Source of the DNA: Diprion similis
Lineage: Eukaryota; Arthropoda; Insecta; Hymenoptera; Diprionidae
Direction: 5' to 3'
DNA length: 64,000 nt
Assembly (NCBI RefSeq): GCF_021155765.1
Contig: NC_060110.1
Location: 16,514,001 to 16,578,000 of the forward strand
Below the pieces are notes generated by a model. The model was not told where the DNA came from. It made no database searches and saw nothing but the letters and a program-made list of their open reading frames with translations. The translations under genes were made by a program, and so were the position numbers. Positions 62,834-64,000 of the stretch are shown here, piece after piece (position 1 is the first letter of the stretch; each line of letters opens with the position of its first letter).

Positions 62834-63326
62834 TAGGGTGGTGGTCCCTGATTTCCAATATATAATTCTAACCCCTGGAAACAATAGATAATGACGAAAA
62901 AATAGTATGTGAATTATTTCACATTTTTAGCTTAGTTGGAAAGGGTGCTGAAATCGATTTGTAGTTAAAAATAAAAAAGAATCCTCAATTTTTGAATTAG
63001 CAGGAACAATACTATTGGCAAATTCATTTCATTTGATTCGAAAATTTGAAACTGGAAAAAAAATCTGAATCTTCGAGTGAAAAAGAATAAAACTGTTGTT
63101 TAATTAATTCTATTCTGAGTTTGCTCGGAAATTCCCCATTTTTTCTAATTGAATAGAACGAATTGAACAATAGCTCACTTTGTTAAATCGAAAAATGTTT
63201 ATTAAAAATCATTTTTACGTAGATTACAGCACCTTTTTCAATCAAGCAGAGATACTGAATTAATTTTCGGCATTATCTATCGACTCCAGGGGTGAGAAGT
63301 ATGTGTTGGGGATACCGACCACCCTA
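62834..63326. mobile_element. hAT-like MITE, 493 bp with 8-bp target duplication
   Basis: Identical ATAAGTAT octamers flank the element at 62826-62833 and 63327-63334. The ends are inverted: both begin TAGGGTGGT. A further inner inverted block (ACCCCTGGA, then ATAGATAATG, then CGAAAA) extends imperfect TIR similarity to about 65-70 bp. There is no open frame of transposase size. An 8-bp duplication with TAGGG-type ends indicates the hAT superfamily. Confidence 0.85.
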
Positions 63327-63334
63327 ATAAGTAT

Positions 63335-64000
63335 ACATCCATGAGGGCGTAGCTACTTTGGCTACGACGTATCTGTGTGTAAGATCATCTGGATCATATC
63401 TTTGCAAATGTATTCTTCGAAAATGCTACGTGTTCTTGGACGAATCCTCTTACAAGAAATATATCTGCTTACATGTGTGAATATAAACCATTTGAACACG
63501 AATTTTGAAAGTCAATCAGAGAGTTTTATATAATTACAGACTGTACTGAAATTGAAATTACATTAATTCTGATTATTTTATTAATTCTTCTTTTCAACCA
63601 CTGTGCAAGGCTGCAAAAAAACAGAGAGTCAAGGCTGGTAAATTGAATGTCAATTTTTCAGCCATCAACCGAGTTCTCATTAACAACCTTATAGAAATAT
63701 GTTCACTGCACATGCATATATGGCTGGAACTTAAGATTAGCAATACCATGTAACATATATATGACGTGGTGTACTACAAAAATCGTACAAATGCGTTCTA
63801 CGTGAAAGAAGTTCGACATTATATTTAGGTGGCTATGTGACTTCGATTTTCTAACGACTTTTCACATGGTACAAATTTTTTCGGCCTCGGTCCATCCGGC
63901 ATCTCAAGTTTCTCTATACACACATACACCTATGCAGATACAAGTAATTGCCTTTCTGACTTCAGATGTTTCTCAAACAAGTAGATTTCCAGGAGAGCTG
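63335..64000. other. Terminal AT-rich segment, no feature seen
   Basis: Right flank of the hAT-like MITE up to the window edge. I see no exon, RNA gene or repeat here. Confidence 0.5.

Overview
The window is eukaryotic, AT-rich, intron-containing genomic DNA from an insect. The CYP4-clan P450s with many short introns, the proline dehydrogenase of the Drosophila slgA type, the abundant small inverted-repeat elements and the AT-rich intergenic DNA all fit. Hymenoptera (a sawfly-like genome) is my best guess, but that is inference; nothing in the sequence proves the order. No bacterial features, operons, CRISPR arrays or viral genes were seen. All gene models were built by hand from reading frames, GT/GC-AG splice sites with matching intron phases, and recognition of protein families.

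Layout. 1-11.6 kb: two tandem CYP4-clan P450 genes on +. The first (928-3346) shows exons 4-12 only, the second (6721-11559) is complete with 12 exons. 15.2-16.3 kb: a single-exon SLC35G1-like EamA transporter on -. 19.2-21.2 kb: POLDIP2 homologue on +, six exons. 22.2-22.6 kb: a PIF/Harbinger-like MITE. 23.0-26.9 kb: bleomycin hydrolase on +, four exons. 28.9-29.9 kb: a conserved-looking gene of unknown function on -, three coding exons, lying close to the next gene in divergent orientation. 31.2-55.6 kb: mitochondrial proline dehydrogenase on +, 12 exons with a 19.4 kb first intron filled with simple repeats and small transposons. 55.6-64 kb: mostly gene-free AT-rich DNA with a possible decayed chemoreceptor on -, a tandem duplication and a 493-bp hAT-like MITE with a perfect 8-bp target duplication.

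How the genes relate. Apart from the P450 pair these are unrelated housekeeping or metabolic genes. The P450s oxidise fatty-acid-like or xenobiotic substrates in the ER. POLDIP2 and PRODH are mitochondrial proteins (protein quality control; proline to P5C). Bleomycin hydrolase is a cytosolic cysteine aminopeptidase. The accessory layer is the most unusual part: at least four copies of one roughly 200-bp MITE family, three other inverted-repeat elements, a perfect 32-bp palindrome, two low-confidence coding relics and a symmetric 78-nt PRODH exon that could be skipped without changing frame. I found no convincing undescribed multi-gene system.
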